This document shows, piece after piece, positions 1-8,745 of a stretch of 31,920 nt of DNA. The notes under the pieces were generated by a model, which worked only from the letters and a program-made list of their open reading frames with translations, ran no database searches and was not told the DNA's origin. The position numbers and the translations under genes were made by a program. The DNA comes from a virus. Position 1 is the stretch's first letter. Each line of letters opens with the position of its first letter. The stretch covers positions 1 through 31,920 of the IMG/VR virus record IMGVR_UViG_3300034682_000175; one strand, 5' to 3'.

Positions 1-918
1 ACGAACCTGGAATGGGTCGACGGCGAAGTCAACGCCGGCCACGCCTATAGCGCCATCCTGGGCCGTAATATCCCGACGATCAAGGAACTGCAGCAACGCC
101 TGATCGACCTGCAAGCGCGCGTCGTGCTGCCGCTGCCAGACCTGCGCAACATCAACCGTCAAATGGCGGCCGGTGAAATGAAGGCCCGCAAGGCCAAGCG
201 CGAAATGACCGAGGCCAACTTGCGTCTGGTGATTTCGATCGCCAAGAAATACACCAACCGCGGCCTGCAATTCCTCGACCTGATCCAGGAAGGCAATATC
301 GGCCTGATGAAGGCGGTGGACAAGTTCGAATACCGTCGCGGCTATAAATTCTCGACGTATGCGACGTGGTGGATTCGCCAGGCGATTACCCGCTCGATCG
401 CGGACCAGGCGCGCACGATCCGTATTCCGGTGCACATGATCGAAACGATCAACAAGATGAACCGGATCTCGCGCCAGATCCTGCAAGAAACCGGCGCCGA
501 ACCGGATCCGGCAACGCTCGCGATCAAGATGGAAATGCCGGAAGATAAGATTCGCAAGATCATGAAGATTGCAAAAGAGCCAATCTCCATGGAAACGCCG
601 ATCGGTGACGACGACGATTCGCATCTGGGCGATTTTATCGAGGACAACAATACCCTGGCGCCGTCGGATGCGGCCCTGCACGCCTCGATGCGCGGCGTGG
701 TGAAGGACGTGCTCGACTCGCTGACGCCACGCGAAGCCAAGGTGCTGCGCATGCGCTTCGGCATCGAGATGTCGACCGACCACACGCTGGAAGAAGTGGG
801 CAAGCAGTTCGACGTGACCCGCGAGCGGATTCGCCAGATCGAGGCGAAGGCGCTGCGCAAGCTGCGTCACCCATCGCGTTCGGACAAGCTGAAGAGCTTC
901 CTCGAAGGCAGCAGCTGA
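1..918 (+). CDS. rpoD: RNA polymerase sigma-70 factor RpoD (3' part, 5' end outside window)
   Basis: This is the C-terminal 305 residues of the housekeeping sigma factor, which directs RNA polymerase to -10/-35 promoters. The open frame runs in from base 1 without a start, so the gene is cut by the window edge. Region 2 is visible ([12 protein letters not shown], then [17 protein letters not shown] and [15 protein letters not shown]), with region 3 after it ([25 protein letters not shown]). Region 4 ends the protein with the -35 reading helix-turn-helix ([20 protein letters not shown]) and the terminal [12 protein letters not shown]. These blocks match RpoD rather than RpoS or RpoH, and the C-terminus is complete. 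It is a host gene; the tRNA and the prophage follow on the same strand. Confidence 0.97.
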   Translation, partial: TNLEWVDGEVNAGHAYSAILGRNIPTIKELQQRLIDLQARVVLPLPDLRNINRQMAAGEMKARKAKREMTEANLRLVISIAKKYTNRGLQFLDLIQEGNIGLMKAVDKFEYRRGYKFSTYATWWIRQAITRSIADQARTIRIPVHMIETINKMNRISRQILQETGAEPDPATLAIKMEMPEDKIRKIMKIAKEPISMETPIGDDDDSHLGDFIEDNNTLAPSDAALHASMRGVVKDVLDSLTPREAKVLRMRFGIEMSTDHTLEEVGKQFDVTRERIRQIEAKALRKLRHPSRSDKLKSFLEGSS

Positions 919-962
919 TTGGTCCTGCAGGCTTGACGTACTGGCAGTAAAGGCAATATGCT

Positions 963-1009
963 CTCGCCACTTCGCTCATCTGGTGTCCAGCCAGTGAGCA
1001 GGTGGCGAG
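963..1009 (+). terminator. Long stem-loop after rpoD, possible terminator or processing hairpin
   Basis: CTCGCCAC at 963-970 pairs with GTGGCGAG at 1002-1009. Inside it GCTCA pairs with TGAGC and CTGG with CCAG around a TGT loop. The stem lies 45 bases after the rpoD stop and 26 bases before the tRNA. No real T-run follows, so it may act as a weak terminator, an mRNA 3' stabiliser or a tRNA leader processing site. Confidence 0.5.
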
Positions 1010-1034
1010 TTCACTTTCCACCGTACCAGTTTCT

Positions 1035-1113
<79 letters not shown>

Positions 1114-1449
1114 ATAAAATCATAGAGTTGCGATCATTTCTCTCCGGTTGCAAGTTCCGCAAAAAAAAAGTTGTTCCGCAAAAATGCTCGGGATGGCTGG
1201 TGCGTGGCCTAGCCAGGTCCGGCCCATAGGAATATTATGTGAGCTGTTAGCGCCAGATTGCCGTATCTCACACCGGGATGCAGACTGGGTAGAGACTAGC
1301 ACTCGGCAATAAATATATCGTGCGTACTTACAAGTTTGGCAGCCTCTAAAAACCAGTATCTGGTTAGTTGATCGATGTGAAGACTCTATTCTCATCGCAA
1401 CTTAGGAGCCGTGGGGGCGGTCTCCTGTTTAATAATTCACAAGCATAAA
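1114..1449. other. Non-coding stretch between tRNA and cargo operon, with a direct repeat
   Basis: No convincing gene is seen in these 336 bases. Two direct copies of GTTCCGCAAAAA occur at 1154-1165 and 1173-1184, start to start 19 bp. Placed about 40-70 bp from the probable att core, they could be arm-type integrase sites. A weak promoter-like pair (TTTGGC, 16 bases, TATCTG) lies at about 1334-1361 ahead of the cargo operon. GGAG at 1405-1408 and CTCC at 1422-1425 could form a small hairpin near its start. Confidence 0.4.
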
Positions 1450-2520
1450 ATGACAATTCAAACCGCTTTGGAGCAGCTCAAGAGCCGTTCACCTAAATTT
1501 TCTACACTCAAGTCGGCGCTGGTGCATTTAGGTCTTCCAAAAAGCAACAACATGATAAACTTGGAGAACAAGTTCTTAAATCAGACCGCTCCGACAGCAC
1601 AACTCATCACGCAGGCGCAAACGTTGGAGCGTATCTACAGGGATAATGTAGATTGGGGTGATAAAGCTGTGCAGTTTGCTGTGTTTGAATCTGCAGATAG
1701 GCCGCTTCTCGACGCACTTGTCGCACATACCTATATTCCGCAGTACGTAGATTCTCGTGGTAAGTTTCCTCGCCAGTTGACTTTGGGTGAGATGGACGAA
1801 TTGTCAATCGATCCTAAACTGGTGAAGTGCGTAACTAATGCAACGCGTACGACCGCTACCCTCTATTTTTACAGTCGCGGCTATGAAACCTCCAAGGAGG
1901 AGTTCCCTGTGTCTGGGATGACGGACTCAATATCTCAGCAACGGTTTTTGGGTTATGACCACGTCGTTGCATACCGTCGCACCGCTTTTCAGCGGATTGA
2001 CACCGTTTTTATTGATCCAGCGAGCCTCCGAATTGAATTCCGTGTAGATGCTACCAGGTTAACGCGGATTGCCGATGCCACTAAGGCATTAGTAGCCCTG
2101 AAGGCAGTATTCCGCTCCGTTGCTCAATCGCAGGTAGATTCGAATTGGCAACGGAAGGAGCTCAAGCTTGCCAATTTCTTCCCGAAAATTGAGCAGTTGT
2201 ATAATGGCGGTGATGGTCGTCTTTCTTCATTGGGGCATAATACTGCTGCTGGCGCCACTAATAATGGAAAAATGCGCCGTGGTCTGAGCGGTGACCTTAA
2301 AGCTGATCCTAGCCATCAAGCAAGCCTGACCGCATCATTAACCGAAAAATTTTCCATCGCAAAAGCATATTCGTACTATAACGATATCTCGACGGTACTG
2401 CTTACGATTCCTGGGAAAGCTGCTGACACTAGTTCCGTGCCGCCAACGATCAATACTGCCATTGTGGAAGACTGTATTAACGAAACACAATTTATCGAGA
2501 TGATGAACAAACTCAGATGA
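1450..2520 (+). CDS. Hypothetical protein, first gene of three-gene cargo operon
   Basis: A 356-residue protein that I do not recognise. The N-terminal third looks helical (TIQTALEQLKSRSPKFSTLK and following). The middle has alternating hydrophobic strands (ATLYFYSRGY, IDTVFIDPASLRIEFRVDA). The C-terminus ends in an acidic helix with FIEMMNKLR. There is no signal peptide, membrane segment or obvious catalytic motif. A longer frame starts at GTG 1411, but its AGGAG is only two bases from that codon and the extra 13 residues look unstructured, so I prefer ATG 1450; neither start has a strong ribosome site. Its stop overlaps the next start as ATGA, so it is translationally coupled to the next two genes. 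Base composition is clearly AT-richer than rpoD or the phage genes, which suggests separate acquisition. Confidence 0.8.
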   Translation: MTIQTALEQLKSRSPKFSTLKSALVHLGLPKSNNMINLENKFLNQTAPTAQLITQAQTLERIYRDNVDWGDKAVQFAVFESADRPLLDALVAHTYIPQYVDSRGKFPRQLTLGEMDELSIDPKLVKCVTNATRTTATLYFYSRGYETSKEEFPVSGMTDSISQQRFLGYDHVVAYRRTAFQRIDTVFIDPASLRIEFRVDATRLTRIADATKALVALKAVFRSVAQSQVDSNWQRKELKLANFFPKIEQLYNGGDGRLSSLGHNTAAGATNNGKMRRGLSGDLKADPSHQASLTASLTEKFSIAKAYSYYNDISTVLLTIPGKAADTSSVPPTINTAIVEDCINETQFIEMMNKLR

Positions 2521-2939
2521 ATCAGCGAATCGCAATCGAACGGTTTCGCCAGTTTCCTTCAGAGGATTTTGATGAAGGCGATCCCGTTCGTCCCGCGATT
2601 TCAAAGATCATCGATTATCTCATCGACGCCAAACCAGAGAACGTATGTCACTTGTCCTTTGGGATGATTCAAGCAGTAGCTGGTCTCAGGGACAGCGAAG
2701 AAGATCATCGTACACTTTATAGAATTATTTCATACATTACTGGCGAACGTACGCAACTCTTGGAGTTGGTGTTCGAATATGTAATGGACGATTATGCCTA
2801 TATCTTGGATGATGAGGAAGAAGCTGATTACAAAATCACGGGTGTGTTTTCTGACCCTCGCACAGGGGTAGAGGTACCTGATAGTGCTAATCATATCCAT
2901 ATTTACTTTAAGGCTAGCCGGGCGGTGCTTCAGAAATGA
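2517..2939 (+). CDS. Small acidic hypothetical protein, second gene of cargo operon
   Basis: A 140-residue acidic protein that I do not recognise. It begins at an ATG inside the stop of the gene before (ATGA) and ends with the same arrangement against the next gene, so all three should be made in similar amounts. A helical first half (RPAISKIIDYLID, LYRIISYITGERTQLLELVFEYVMD) is followed by an acidic linker (ILDDEEEAD) and a strand-rich end (YKITGVFSD, HIHIYFKA). The helical middle could be a small winged-helix or adaptor fold, but nothing in the sequence proves this. Given its place between a large unknown protein and a nuclease-like protein, an adaptor, regulator or antitoxin role is a reasonable guess only. 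Confidence 0.8.
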   Translation: MNQRIAIERFRQFPSEDFDEGDPVRPAISKIIDYLIDAKPENVCHLSFGMIQAVAGLRDSEEDHRTLYRIISYITGERTQLLELVFEYVMDDYAYILDDEEEADYKITGVFSDPRTGVEVPDSANHIHIYFKASRAVLQK

Positions 2940-3607
2940 TGCGCCTGCCTTCTACTATGACGCTTGCAGCCCTTAAAGAGCACGAAGCATTAAATCCTCA
3001 AATGCCTCAGTTCGCGCATCGTATGATGGCTCAGACGTATTCCGATTTCGTTGAGACTGTGTACACGCAACTGGAAGCATTCATACGTGATTTGGAGCGA
3101 GACCGCAATTATTACCAAGAAGCTAGTGAGAATCTTCTCAACTCATCGGTTGCCCGGCACTTTCGTGCACTAGGATATACGGCTGATTTTGATAAAAATA
3201 ATGGTGGTCATGCCGATATCACAGTTCAATTTGCTGACTATGAGTGGATCGGAGAGGGTAAGATTGTTCGTTCGGTTGATAATAGCTATTTGACAAAGGG
3301 ATATGACCAACTAATTTACCGTTATGGTTTGGGTAAGCCGAAAGCGAATCACGCCGCTGTATTGATTTACAGCTTCGGCCCAGATACACCTAAGGTAGTA
3401 GGCAAGTGGGCAGAACATCTCAGCCAAGCAAATGCTTCCAATGCTGGCTACGCAGAAGGACTCTATTCGCCCATTGCTAACCAGGGCTTCACTGTTAGCT
3501 GTGAACACGTCCACGTTGGTGGGGGAAAGCTGTTTATTCGGAGTGTTGGTTTTCAGTTGTATTGGAACCCTGCTGCTGCTGCCGCGGCGCGCCAATCGGG
3601 CTCGTAG
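2936..3607 (+). CDS. Putative PD-(D/E)XK-fold nuclease, third gene of cargo operon
   Basis: A 223-residue protein whose middle matches a PD-(D/E)XK nuclease core. A helix (NLLNSSVARHFRALGY) leads into a strand with Asp94 (GGHADITVQF), and the next strand carries the Glu107-x-Lys109 pair (YEWIGEGKI). A later helix has Gln125 (KGYDQLIYRYG) before a hydrophobic strand (HAAVLIYSF). This is the usual order of catalytic residues in restriction-endonuclease-like folds, so metal-dependent DNA or RNA cleavage is likely. No methyltransferase is beside it, so it is not an ordinary restriction-modification pair. It overlaps the previous gene by ATGA and ends 26 bases before the convergent integrase stop. 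The family is not one I can name; the nuclease call rests on motif order only. Confidence 0.75.
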   Translation: MMRLPSTMTLAALKEHEALNPQMPQFAHRMMAQTYSDFVETVYTQLEAFIRDLERDRNYYQEASENLLNSSVARHFRALGYTADFDKNNGGHADITVQFADYEWIGEGKIVRSVDNSYLTKGYDQLIYRYGLGKPKANHAAVLIYSFGPDTPKVVGKWAEHLSQANASNAGYAEGLYSPIANQGFTVSCEHVHVGGGKLFIRSVGFQLYWNPAAAAAARQSGS

Positions 3608-3633
3608 AGACAGGCCTGAGGAGAGAGTGTGTT

Positions 3634-4737
3634 TTACTTCGTAGGGCTGACTAGCTTCCCCTTGCGGTGACGAACGTAATGCCTGGTCATTGTCGCAGAC
3701 GCATGACCCAATTGGCTTTGGGCCGCTTCCATGCCTTGTTGCTCTTCCTTGTCAGTGCCGGCCTTGGCACGCAGGTCGCGGAATTGGAACTGGCGGATCT
3801 CAGTCGCTAGATCCGGATGCTGCTCAGCAGCTAGCGTACGCGCTTTATCAAACGCCCCGCGAAACTGGTTATAGCTTTTCGGAACCAGCCTGAGGCTCGT
3901 TACCTTCTCTGCGACGTTCCGTGCGAGGATTCGGTTGATTACCGTCTCCAGTTGCCCTTCGATCGCCACTCGCAGCTTTGCGCCTGTCTTGTTCTGCTGC
4001 ACCCATACCGCGCCCTCTTTCACATCGGACCGACTGACCTTGAGCGAATCAGCTGGCCGCTGGCCAACCAGATACGCGAGGTCGAGCAGATCCTGCAGCC
4101 AATCGACTGCCGCTGACCGCACTGCGTTATAGACGTGATCCTCAATGTACACATCGCGCCCGACCTCCCGATGCCCCTTGACCCCAGCACAAGGGTTCGG
4201 GAGCTTGGTCAAGCCCTTCTCACGAGCGTGATTCCATATGTGCGAGAACAGAGCTTTTTCGCGGTTTGCTCGGACGTGGCCAGCGTTGGGTGGAACGGGT
4301 AGCGGTTCCTTACCGTCAGCGATGCGCTTAACGTTCTCGGCTTTCTTTCTCTCGACGGTCCACTGAACGCGCCAGTCAAGGAATTGTCGAATATGAATTG
4401 GCTCGATATCGTCCAGGGCAGTCGGAGGGTCATCGAAAAACTTGTAAATCACCTTGAGCTCATCGAGGTTATCCTCCTGCGTGCGAAGCGCCTTCGACGG
4501 GAGCACGTCCTTAATGTAGCGTTCGGCCGCGCGGCGGAACGTGATGGTTTTCCCTGCGGACGGGTTGCTGTTTAGCTCAGCCCACTGGCGCACCGCCTCG
4601 GTGTAGTCCTGCCCGACAGGCTTTTCGCGACGCTTGCCGCCCTCGATCACCTCGACATAGTAATACGTTCCCGAAGGCCGGTGACGCGCACGCATGCCCG
4701 AAGGGAGATTGAGATTTTTGGTTGGCGTCCTGCCCAT
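3634..4737 (-). CDS. int: Prophage tyrosine integrase
   Basis: A site-specific recombinase of 367 residues from the chosen start. Numbered from an upstream ATG (4749), the catalytic set is Arg231 (LVGQRPADSLKV), Lys254 (QQNKTGAKLR), Arg327 (FQFRDLRAKAGTD), His349 (SQLGHASATM) and Tyr358 (RHYVRHRKG). The usual His of the H-x-x-R box is Arg324 here. The N-terminus (MGRTPTKNLNLPSGMRARHR) is the arm-binding end common in phage integrases. I start at 4737 because that N-terminus is typical and the upstream gene then ends one base before it (TGACATG). As the last gene of the leftward early operon it would be expressed with the excisionase-position gene when the repressor is lost. Confidence 0.95.
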   Translation of the reverse strand: MGRTPTKNLNLPSGMRARHRPSGTYYYVEVIEGGKRREKPVGQDYTEAVRQWAELNSNPSAGKTITFRRAAERYIKDVLPSKALRTQEDNLDELKVIYKFFDDPPTALDDIEPIHIRQFLDWRVQWTVERKKAENVKRIADGKEPLPVPPNAGHVRANREKALFSHIWNHAREKGLTKLPNPCAGVKGHREVGRDVYIEDHVYNAVRSAAVDWLQDLLDLAYLVGQRPADSLKVSRSDVKEGAVWVQQNKTGAKLRVAIEGQLETVINRILARNVAEKVTSLRLVPKSYNQFRGAFDKARTLAAEQHPDLATEIRQFQFRDLRAKAGTDKEEQQGMEAAQSQLGHASATMTRHYVRHRKGKLVSPTK

Positions 4738-4738
4738 G

Positions 4739-4960
4739 TCACGCTGCACTTAGTACTCGAGGAACCCATGGCTTTTTCGGCTCTGTAGCAGCGGGAGACG
4801 GCGTGCGTCCCTCAACTGCGGTGCGAGCCACTATAGCCCATCCAGTTGCATTTACAAAAAAAGGAACCCCCATTCGCCGAAGCGCTTCAATTTGCAGGTT
4901 TCGCTGTGCACGACCAGTGAGCAGTCGCACATCGTCTCTGGATAGAAAGGTAGCACTCAT
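4739..4960 (-). CDS. DUF4224-like protein in excisionase position
   Basis: A 73-residue protein beginning MSATFLSRDDVRLLTGR, followed by RNLQIEALRRMGVPFFVNATGW. It fits the DUF4224 family of small phage proteins found just upstream of integrases, which has a MerR/excisionase-like winged helix read. It ends one base before the integrase start, so the two are co-translated. A role as recombination directionality factor (Xis) is inference from position and size. The Pro/Lys-rich tail looks disordered. Confidence 0.8.
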   Translation of the reverse strand: MSATFLSRDDVRLLTGRAQRNLQIEALRRMGVPFFVNATGWAIVARTAVEGRTPSPAATEPKKPWVPRVLSAA

Positions 4961-4963
4961 TTG

Positions 4964-5245
4964 TTAAATTCCTTCCACCGAAGAATCGAGTGGTGGTGGT
5001 TGCACGTGGACATACGTCTTTATCTGAATTTCCTTGCTGTCGAAGCCGTCAACCTTGTCGGCCAAGTAGACGGTCATCGAGATGCGGCCGCCGTCGCGGT
5101 TGGCGGTCAGGCAACTGATGAACTGGTTCAGTCCTTCATGCACTACGGGACGAGCGCAGTGCATGGACTTAAGCAGCAGCAGGTGATGTTTGTAGGCAGT
5201 CGGGTCGTTCGGCTCGTCCTGCGTGCCTTGTACGGGGCCGGTCAT
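4964..5245 (-). CDS. Hypothetical phage protein (93 aa)
   Basis: A soluble protein that I do not recognise. It has a His/Leu-rich helix (AYKHHLLLLKSMHCARPVVHEGLNQFISCL) and then strands (GRISMTVYLADKVDG, EIQIKTYVHV). It overlaps the preceding gene by ATGA and ends 3 bases before the DUF4224 gene, so it belongs to the leftward early operon. Its codon use matches the neighbours, which supports it as a real gene. Confidence 0.7.
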   Translation of the reverse strand: MTGPVQGTQDEPNDPTAYKHHLLLLKSMHCARPVVHEGLNQFISCLTANRDGGRISMTVYLADKVDGFDSKEIQIKTYVHVQPPPLDSSVEGI

Positions 5246-5484
5246 GCCGCCTCCCGTTTGCTATCCGAGCCGTCGAGCCAGTACTGGAAAATGACCAGGC
5301 CGTCTTCGCTGGAGACGCTTTGGTTTCCGATGGTCTTTGACAGCACCCTCATGCCCGCGGGACCTGCGGAGTGATCGGTCATCGGCCGGGCGATTTGGTC
5401 GAACTTCGCACGGTCACCGACGATCACATACACCACGTTGCCGCCTGGTGCTGGCCCGACGTAATCGCTTGCAAGCATGCTCAC
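5242..5484 (-). CDS. Hypothetical phage protein (80 aa)
   Basis: An 80-residue protein of the leftward early operon with mixed strands and turns (GGNVVYVIVGDRAKFDQIARP, DGLVIFQYWLDG). I do not recognise it. It overlaps both neighbours by ATGA, so its expression is tied to the ATPase upstream and the 93-aa protein downstream. Confidence 0.7.
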   Translation of the reverse strand: MSMLASDYVGPAPGGNVVYVIVGDRAKFDQIARPMTDHSAGPAGMRVLSKTIGNQSVSSEDGLVIFQYWLDGSDSKREAA

Positions 5485-6236
5485 GCTGCCTCCCTGTCGA
5501 GGATTGGCATTTCGGTCGGGGGCGGGGTGTCCTCGTTGAACGCTCCCATGTCGAGGCCGTGCATCAGGTAGTCGCGAAATGCGTCGACGCCGCCGTCGGC
5601 GATCTCGTGCACGACCGCCTGATAGAAGGCGCCCTGGCGTGCTGGCGGCACCTCGATGACCATGAACCTGCGGTTGCCGATGTCAGCCGGCAGGAAGTCG
5701 GGGCTGCTGGTGACGAGGATGAAGTTGAGCCGATTCGGAACCATGTTCGAGTTCGGTCCCTTGGGCTCAACGTCGAGCGATTCTGCCGTCATCATTTCCT
5801 TCATCCGGGCGATGTGTGTTCGTGCGAATTCGCCGTCGACGAGGGCGAGGCTCGTGCCTTCGATCCACCCGTCAACCCTACTGTGCAAGGCGCGTGGCCG
5901 GATCTTTGCGGCCGCATCGCCGTAGAGGTCGGCGACGACGAAGTTCATGAACAGGGACTTGCCGGAGCCTTCGCCGCCATTGAAGATCAGGGCCGTGGAC
6001 ATCTTCGCGCCAGGCTTACGGAGCGGGTACGCCAGCCAGCGGAGGACCCACAGGCGCAGCTCGTCGTCCATGTCGCAGAGGTGGGCGAGCAGCGTCATGA
6101 TGTTCCTGCAGTGGCCTGGTCGCGCCTCGTTCGCCGCTAGCGGCGCCGGCTCCAGCCGGTTCACCTGGCCAGTTTTCGGCAACGCCGTGATGAAGAGGGC
6201 TGCGATCGTGCGAAACATCGTGGTGATCGTTTTCAT
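5481..6236 (-). CDS. DUF5906/P4-primase-type helicase domain ATPase
   Basis: A 251-residue superfamily-3-like ATPase. The Walker A loop is GGEGSGKS at residues 87-94 and a Walker B-like strand is LALVDGE at about 130-136. A sensor/motif C strand NFILVTSSPD (171-180) and an arginine-finger stretch GNRRFMVIE (187-195) follow. This is the C-terminal helicase module of phage/plasmid P4-type primases, here without any primase domain. Such modules unwind DNA at replication origins. It sits in the leftward operon between an 83-aa and an 80-aa protein with overlapping starts and stops. A second, larger primase-helicase lies on the other strand at 11876, so this copy may be an accessory helicase or a degenerate remnant, though its motifs look intact. 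Confidence 0.85.
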   Translation of the reverse strand: MKTITTMFRTIAALFITALPKTGQVNRLEPAPLAANEARPGHCRNIMTLLAHLCDMDDELRLWVLRWLAYPLRKPGAKMSTALIFNGGEGSGKSLFMNFVVADLYGDAAAKIRPRALHSRVDGWIEGTSLALVDGEFARTHIARMKEMMTAESLDVEPKGPNSNMVPNRLNFILVTSSPDFLPADIGNRRFMVIEVPPARQGAFYQAVVHEIADGGVDAFRDYLMHGLDMGAFNEDTPPPTEMPILDREAA

Positions 6237-6484
6237 GAAGGGTCCTTGCGTACGATGGTGAATGGGTAGGTCGGGTGCTGCTTGAGCCAGGGCGCCATGT
6301 TCTCGGCTAGTTCGATCAATGCAGCGGTGTTGGCCTGTAGGGCAGCGCGGGCCTGTTCGTGGAAGGTCGCCTTGCCTGGACGGCGCCAGTGCGCTGCCCA
6401 GAACGCCAAGTCATTGATGAGCGCTGTCCGTTCGTGGAGCAGGGCCGCGACGATCGCGCTGATGGATGCTTGGCTCAAGCTCAT
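6233..6484 (-). CDS. Hypothetical phage protein (83 aa)
   Basis: A mostly helical small protein (SQASISAIVAALLHERTALI, then a Trp-rich stretch and ARAALQANTAALIELAENMA). I do not recognise it. Its start shares one base with the stop of the ParB-like gene (TAATG), and its end overlaps the ATPase start by ATGA, a standard coupled position in this operon. Confidence 0.75.
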   Translation of the reverse strand: MSLSQASISAIVAALLHERTALINDLAFWAAHWRRPGKATFHEQARAALQANTAALIELAENMAPWLKQHPTYPFTIVRKDPS

Positions 6485-8745
6485 TACGCCGCCTCAGTCG
6501 CCTTGCTCGACGACGGCTTGCTTGTAGTCGCTTTCTTCGGCGCGACCTTGGGTGCCGTCTTGTTGGCCGCGGCGGACGGTTTCGCTTTTCCGGAGGCTTT
6601 GCTCGAGGTAGCCTTCCTCGAAGCCTTCTTTTCGGAAGCTGCTGGCGCCGGCGCTGCGGGCATCGCTTCGAGCATCTGTTCGGCCAGCTGCTCACCATCA
6701 GCAAGATCAGCGGCCGCCGGCACCACCTCATGCCCCGCCTGGGCGATATCGTCGACGACGTGGGCTGCTAATGACCTCTCGTCCTGCGCCTGGCTGTCGA
6801 TCTCGATCTGGCTAGCTGTAGCTGGCGTCGATTCGCTCTGCGGAGGCATGGCGACGGACTGTTCGGCCTCGGCCTGCTGGTCACCTTTAATCCAATGATG
6901 ACCAGACCAGATGTAACCGAGTGCATTGCATGCTGTCTCGAGCATTCCTGTCAGCTCACCGCGGGGGTGGGACATGATGATCGTCGTGAGTTCTGCCAAG
7001 CGTTGAGGATGAGCGGTGATAAATTCCACCAGGTCGAATTCGCCCATGTCAGAGACGTCGATCGGTGTTGGCTGCAACTCCTGTCGCACCGCTTCGGGAT
7101 CAATGCCTTCGTGGCGCGCCATGGCCAGCACCGACTGGAATCCATCATCCACATGGTGATTATGCTGAATGCCCCAACGATCGACCGACAGGGTCTCGCC
7201 AACTAAGAGGTCAATCAGGAGCAGCTGCACTTGGGCCAAGTCGGCCTGGTCAATGTACGCCGCTGCCGCGGCGTCGCTCGTCGCCTCAAAGTCGTATTCG
7301 TCGCCGAGTAGATCATCTGGCAAGTGATGCTCTTGCAATGCCAGCTTTGTCAGTTCTCGCAATGACTGCAAGCAGAAGCCGGAGCTTGCTCGGCGGCGCA
7401 GGCGCTTGTAAAGCTCCACGCGGTACGCGGTCTCCAGCTCCGCTTTTTCCTTGAGCGCGTTCCATTCAGCCTCTTCGGCCTCGCGCTTCTTCTCATGCGC
7501 GACCTTGGCGGCTTGAGCGCTCGGGCTTTCCTCAAGCTCGGCCATGCGCGCAGCGTGTGCCTCGACGGTCTCGCATACGCCGGCCGCCTCCAGCGCAGCC
7601 TGCATAGCTGTGCGGAGATAGAGCGGAGTGAGGGCACCGTCCTCGCGTTTCACATACTTGACCACGGGCGGAAGGGCTTTCTCGTCCAGGTAATCTTTTG
7701 GCGCGCCGTGATTCTTGGTGGTAGGGGCGTTTCGAGGGAAGTTGTAGAGCGCAGCAGTGTCGGTTACCAATTCACTGCTGTTATCCCAACTGTTCGGGAG
7801 CGCCTTCTTTCCTTCGTCTCCCTCAAGCACTGGAATGCCCTGTTTGTTCGCCTTTACGACGGTTGCTGCGAAGTGCGCGGCACGCTTCTCTTTGAAGCAG
7901 TCTGGATCAGTGCAGACGTCTGCACTGACGCCAGCGAATACCTCTGGCTGATTTCCGGTCCGTTTCGGGCAGCTGGTGCACGCCCCGGCCGCGATGAGCA
8001 GCTTCGAGTCGGCAACCTTGAACACGGCCGTTTTCAGGTCGAGCATATAGGTGGACTGCACGTGCTGGACTGCCTGACGGTAGGACATTGGGTCGGAGCC
8101 CATCCATGCCGGCGGCTTGAGGATCTCGCCGAGGGCGCGGATCTGAAGTGCAGGCACTGGAATGCGAGCAATCAGCAGAGCGGTTGAGGCCGGGATTTTG
8201 TCGTCCAGGAATTGCTCGCGCACTTCAGTGGTCAGTGCACACAGCTTGAGGCGTCCATAGATGTATGCCCGGCTCTTCTTAACTTCATCGACCAGCTGGT
8301 CCGCGGTGAAGCCGTGCTGCAGCATCAGCAGCTGATAGCCCTCGGCCTCTTCCATCGGGTGTGGATCCTCGCGCTGCAGGTTCTCGAGAATGCGAATCTT
8401 CGCGGCGTCAAGGTCGCTGAGCTTCCGGCACAGGGCTGGGATGGTGGTCTTGCCGGCGATCTTCGATGCGCGGAACCGCCGCTCGCCGGCAACGATTTCG
8501 AACAGCTGCGGCGACTCCGGCGTTGGAGTGACCGGGCGAATCAGGATGGCCTGGGCGACGCCCATGGTCTTGATGCTGGCCGCGAGCTCCTGCAAGGCCT
8601 GTTCATTGAATCGCTTGCGGTTGTCTGGCGACGCTCGCATTTTGTCGAGCTCGAACTGCCCGTAGTATCCGTCGGTCAGCGCGTGTTCGGCTTGGGCCTC
8701 AGCAGTGGTGACTTCGTGCGCAGAGAGTGGGGGCGGAAGATTCAT
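6484..8745 (-). CDS. Orphan ParB/Spo0J-like DNA-binding protein
   Basis: A 753-residue protein with the ParB N-terminal CTP-binding fold: IVAGERRFRAS at about 84-94 (box I) and ILENLQREDPHPMEEAEGY near 117-135 (box II). A helix-turn-helix segment follows (FTADQLVDEVKKSRAYIYGRLKL). A Cys cluster (CTSCPKRTGNQ, then VCTDPDC, about 255-283) resembles a zinc knuckle seen in phage ParB relatives. The C-terminal 80 residues are Ala/Lys-rich, like a histone-type DNA-coating tail. No ParA is encoded nearby, so plasmid-style partition is unlikely. A transcriptional, DNA-clamp or replication role is more likely. A perfect palindrome (7907-7928) that I interpret as its own parS-like site lies inside the gene. 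It overlaps both neighbours in the leftward operon. Confidence 0.9.
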   Translation of the reverse strand: MNLPPPLSAHEVTTAEAQAEHALTDGYYGQFELDKMRASPDNRKRFNEQALQELAASIKTMGVAQAILIRPVTPTPESPQLFEIVAGERRFRASKIAGKTTIPALCRKLSDLDAAKIRILENLQREDPHPMEEAEGYQLLMLQHGFTADQLVDEVKKSRAYIYGRLKLCALTTEVREQFLDDKIPASTALLIARIPVPALQIRALGEILKPPAWMGSDPMSYRQAVQHVQSTYMLDLKTAVFKVADSKLLIAAGACTSCPKRTGNQPEVFAGVSADVCTDPDCFKEKRAAHFAATVVKANKQGIPVLEGDEGKKALPNSWDNSSELVTDTAALYNFPRNAPTTKNHGAPKDYLDEKALPPVVKYVKREDGALTPLYLRTAMQAALEAAGVCETVEAHAARMAELEESPSAQAAKVAHEKKREAEEAEWNALKEKAELETAYRVELYKRLRRRASSGFCLQSLRELTKLALQEHHLPDDLLGDEYDFEATSDAAAAAYIDQADLAQVQLLLIDLLVGETLSVDRWGIQHNHHVDDGFQSVLAMARHEGIDPEAVRQELQPTPIDVSDMGEFDLVEFITAHPQRLAELTTIIMSHPRGELTGMLETACNALGYIWSGHHWIKGDQQAEAEQSVAMPPQSESTPATASQIEIDSQAQDERSLAAHVVDDIAQAGHEVVPAAADLADGEQLAEQMLEAMPAAPAPAASEKKASRKATSSKASGKAKPSAAANKTAPKVAPKKATTSKPSSSKATEAA
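7907..7928. repeat. parS-like palindrome, copy 1 (perfect)
   Basis: A perfect 22-bp palindrome with core GTGCAGACGTCTGCAC (7910-7925), flanked by TCA and TGA. It lies inside the ParB-like gene, over its SADVCT codons. Confidence 0.8.

Noticed and set aside
1154-1184. CRISPR-like repeat
   Set aside because: Only two short copies with a 7-base gap; no array or cas genes in the window.
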